64,000 nucleotides of DNA, taken from positions 2,390,001 through 2,454,000 of the forward strand of contig NZ_CP021913.1 of the NCBI RefSeq assembly GCF_002814095.1, read 5' to 3'. The stretch comes from Sagittula sp. P11. Lineage in GTDB: Bacteria > Pseudomonadota > Alphaproteobacteria > Rhodobacterales > Rhodobacteraceae. Position 1 is the stretch's first letter. Each line of letters starts with the position of its first letter. Shown here piece after piece: positions 62,422 to 64,000 of the stretch. The position numbers and the translations under genes were made by a program. The notes under the pieces were generated by a model. It searched no databases, was not told where the DNA came from, and worked only from the letters and a program-made list of their open reading frames with translations.

Positions 62422-63627
62422 ATGCTGGCGGGCAGACGGATCCTGTTGATCATCGGCGGTGGCATTGCCGCCTACAAGTCGCTGGACCTGATCCGGCGCC
62501 TGCGGGAGCGCGGCGCCGCCGTGACACCTGTCATGACCCGCGCGGCCTCCGAATTCGTGACGCCGCTGAGCGTGGCCGCCCTGGCCGGGGAAGACGTGCA
62601 CGCCGACCTCTTCGACCTCACGCGCGAGGCGGAGATGGGCCATATCCAGCTGTCCCGCGTCGCGGACCTCGTGGCGGTGGCACCGGCGACCGCGGACCTC
62701 ATGGCGAAGATGGCAGGGGGCCACGCGGACGACTTGGCGTCGACCCTGCTGATGGCCACCGACACGCCGGTCATGATCGCCCCTGCGATGAACGTGCGCA
62801 TGTGGGACCACGCGGCCACGCAACGCAACCTCGCCACGCTGCGCGGTGACGGCATCATGGTTGTCGGTCCGAACGAGGGCAACATGGCCTGTGGCGAATA
62901 CGGACCGGGCCGCATGGCCGAACCGCTGGAGATCGTCGCGGCCATCGAGGGCGCGCTGTCGGATGGACCGCTGAAAGGGCGCCGGGTGCTGGTGACCTCC
63001 GGTCCGACGCATGAACCCATCGACCCGGTGCGCTATATCGCCAACCGCTCGTCCGGGGCGCAGGGCACGGCTGTGGCCGAGGCGCTGCGCGATCTGGGGG
63101 CAGAGGTCGTCTTCGTCACCGGCCCGGCGGACGCCCCCCGGCCCACGGGTGTGCAGGTGGTCGAGGTCGAGAGCGCAAGGGAGATGCGGGAGGCCGTCAT
63201 GGCCGCGCTGCCCGTCGATGCGGGGGTCTTCGCGGCCGCGGTGGCCGACTGGCGGGTAAAGTCCGCCTCTGCCTCGAAGATCAAGAAAACGGCTGGGCAA
63301 CTGCCCGTACTGGAGTTCGAGGAGAACCCCGACATCCTGCGCGACGTGTCTGCGCTGATGGATGGGCGTCCCCGGTTGGTCGTGGGCTTCGCGGCCGAGA
63401 CGGATGACGTGGTCGCCAACGCCAGGGCGAAACGCGCCCGCAAGGGCTGTGACTGGATCGTGGCGAACGATGTTTCGCCCTCGACGGGCATCATGGGCGG
63501 CACGGAAAACGCGGTGGTTCTGATCACCGCCGAGGGGGCCGAGGAGTGGCCGCGTGCTGCCAAGCGTGACGTTGCGCGCAAGCTGGCGGATCGGATCGCC
63601 GAGGCACTGAAGCAGGTGCAGGCATGA
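62422..63627 (+). CDS. coaBC: Bifunctional phosphopantothenoylcysteine decarboxylase / phosphopantothenate-cysteine ligase
   Basis: 401 aa. CoaC half: [20 protein letters not shown] (FMN site), [16 protein letters not shown] with Asn, and [18 protein letters not shown] with the redox Cys. CoaB half: [20 protein letters not shown] and [15 protein letters not shown]. Two consecutive steps of coenzyme A synthesis from phosphopantothenate. ATGA overlap with dut, a common pairing. Confidence 0.95.
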   Translation: MLAGRRILLIIGGGIAAYKSLDLIRRLRERGAAVTPVMTRAASEFVTPLSVAALAGEDVHADLFDLTREAEMGHIQLSRVADLVAVAPATADLMAKMAGGHADDLASTLLMATDTPVMIAPAMNVRMWDHAATQRNLATLRGDGIMVVGPNEGNMACGEYGPGRMAEPLEIVAAIEGALSDGPLKGRRVLVTSGPTHEPIDPVRYIANRSSGAQGTAVAEALRDLGAEVVFVTGPADAPRPTGVQVVEVESAREMREAVMAALPVDAGVFAAAVADWRVKSASASKIKKTAGQLPVLEFEENPDILRDVSALMDGRPRLVVGFAAETDDVVANARAKRARKGCDWIVANDVSPSTGIMGGTENAVVLITAEGAEEWPRAAKRDVARKLADRIAEALKQVQA

Positions 63628-64000
63628 GCGCGCGGGACGTGGACATCGTGTTTGCATGGGAACCGGAGGCGGACCGTTCGCTGGGCCTGCCTTCCTACGC
63701 GACAGCAGGCGCCGCCGGTGCCGACCTGCGCGCCAACCTGCCCGACCGGGGCACGCTGACGCTGGAGCCCGGCGCGAGGGCGCTGGTGCCGACGGGTCTG
63801 CGCCTTGCCATTCCCGATGGATACGAGGTGCAGGTGCGGCCGCGCTCCGGCCTCGCCCTGAAACACGGGATCACCCTGCCCAATGCGCCCGGAACCATTG
63901 ACAGCGATTACCGCGGACCCTTGGGCGTCATCGTGATGAATGCGGGCGACATGCCTTTCGTGATCGCCCACGGCGACAGGATCGCGCAGATGGTCGTGGC
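63624..64000 (+). CDS. dut: dUTP diphosphatase, 3' end beyond window
   Basis: 126 residues visible. Motif 1 [12 protein letters not shown], motif 2 [15 protein letters not shown], motif 3 [19 protein letters not shown] (catalytic Asp, Tyr) and the start of motif 4 [10 protein letters not shown]. Trimeric dUTPase keeps uracil out of DNA and supplies dUMP. The C-terminal motif 5 is missing only because the window ends. Confidence 0.95.
   Translation, partial: MSARDVDIVFAWEPEADRSLGLPSYATAGAAGADLRANLPDRGTLTLEPGARALVPTGLRLAIPDGYEVQVRPRSGLALKHGITLPNAPGTIDSDYRGPLGVIVMNAGDMPFVIAHGDRIAQMVV

Overview
The window is high-GC DNA from an alphaproteobacterium, most likely a marine Rhodobacteraceae (Roseobacter-type) genome. 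The support is the rRNA and tRNA sequences, an RpoHII-type sigma-32 factor followed by chaN, coaBC and dut, and the abundance of ABC, TRAP-TAXI and TPP-dependent catabolic genes.

Left edge (1-2966): the 3' end of a PagL-like outer-membrane lipid A deacylase gene abuts, within about 25 bp, a 23S rRNA that lacks roughly its first 550 nt. A 5S rRNA and an initiator tRNA-Met follow. The missing 16S, spacer tRNAs and 23S 5' end make this junction either a rearrangement or an assembly join.

2922-20567 is an integrated element of about 17.6 kb bounded by a perfect 47-bp direct repeat of the 3' part of tRNA-fMet. It encodes a tyrosine integrase, an AlpA/excisionase-like HTH protein, a primase-polymerase/helicase, an iteron-like non-coding region, small and large terminase, a lambda-type portal, a protease-capsid fusion, a gpW-like connector and a capsid decoration protein. 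It has no tail, lysis or CI-type repressor genes. This fits a capsid-forming phage satellite (cf-PICI-like), with a degraded prophage as the alternative. It carries three accessory loci: an Nmad3-type protein plus a Cys-containing partner at the left end, a translationally coupled two-gene module (322 aa plus 683 aa with TPR-like helices) between terminase and portal, and an orphan 247-aa gene near attR. The two multi-gene loci are candidates for undescribed anti-phage or helper-interference systems.

20680-24204: an IS3-family (IS407-group) insertion sequence, an orphan TniQ-family gene and tRNA-Arg(TCT).

24296-32783: a polyamine-type ABC transporter operon ending in a cytosine-deaminase-like amidohydrolase. 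A LysR gene lies upstream, and a divergent three-gene operon (BtpA-like TIM barrel, purine-type phosphoribosyltransferase, PuuE/PgdA-type deacetylase) lies beyond it. Together they look like uptake and breakdown of a nitrogen heterocycle or nucleobase-like compound.

32780-39183: two divergent operons sharing a repeated operator. One holds an IolG-like dehydrogenase, an HpcH aldolase, a hydroxyacid dehydrogenase and an RpiR regulator; the other holds iolD and an SDR. They suggest catabolism of a cyclitol-like substrate, without the rest of the classical iol set.

39236-46415: LysR, sulfatase-superfamily hydrolase, TAXI receptor, fused TRAP permease (frameshifted at a 7-G run) and an APH-type kinase. 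A perfect palindrome lies between the LysR and sulfatase genes.

46434-64000: an unknown gene, a CheB-CheR-PAS fusion, a three-gene DyP-peroxidase operon with two uncharacterised partners, a LamG/PIG-L modular protein, two GST-fold proteins (one with a C-terminal Cys-rich zinc-type domain), a class III aminotransferase, an ArgE-type deacylase, rpoH, chaN, coaBC and the start of dut.
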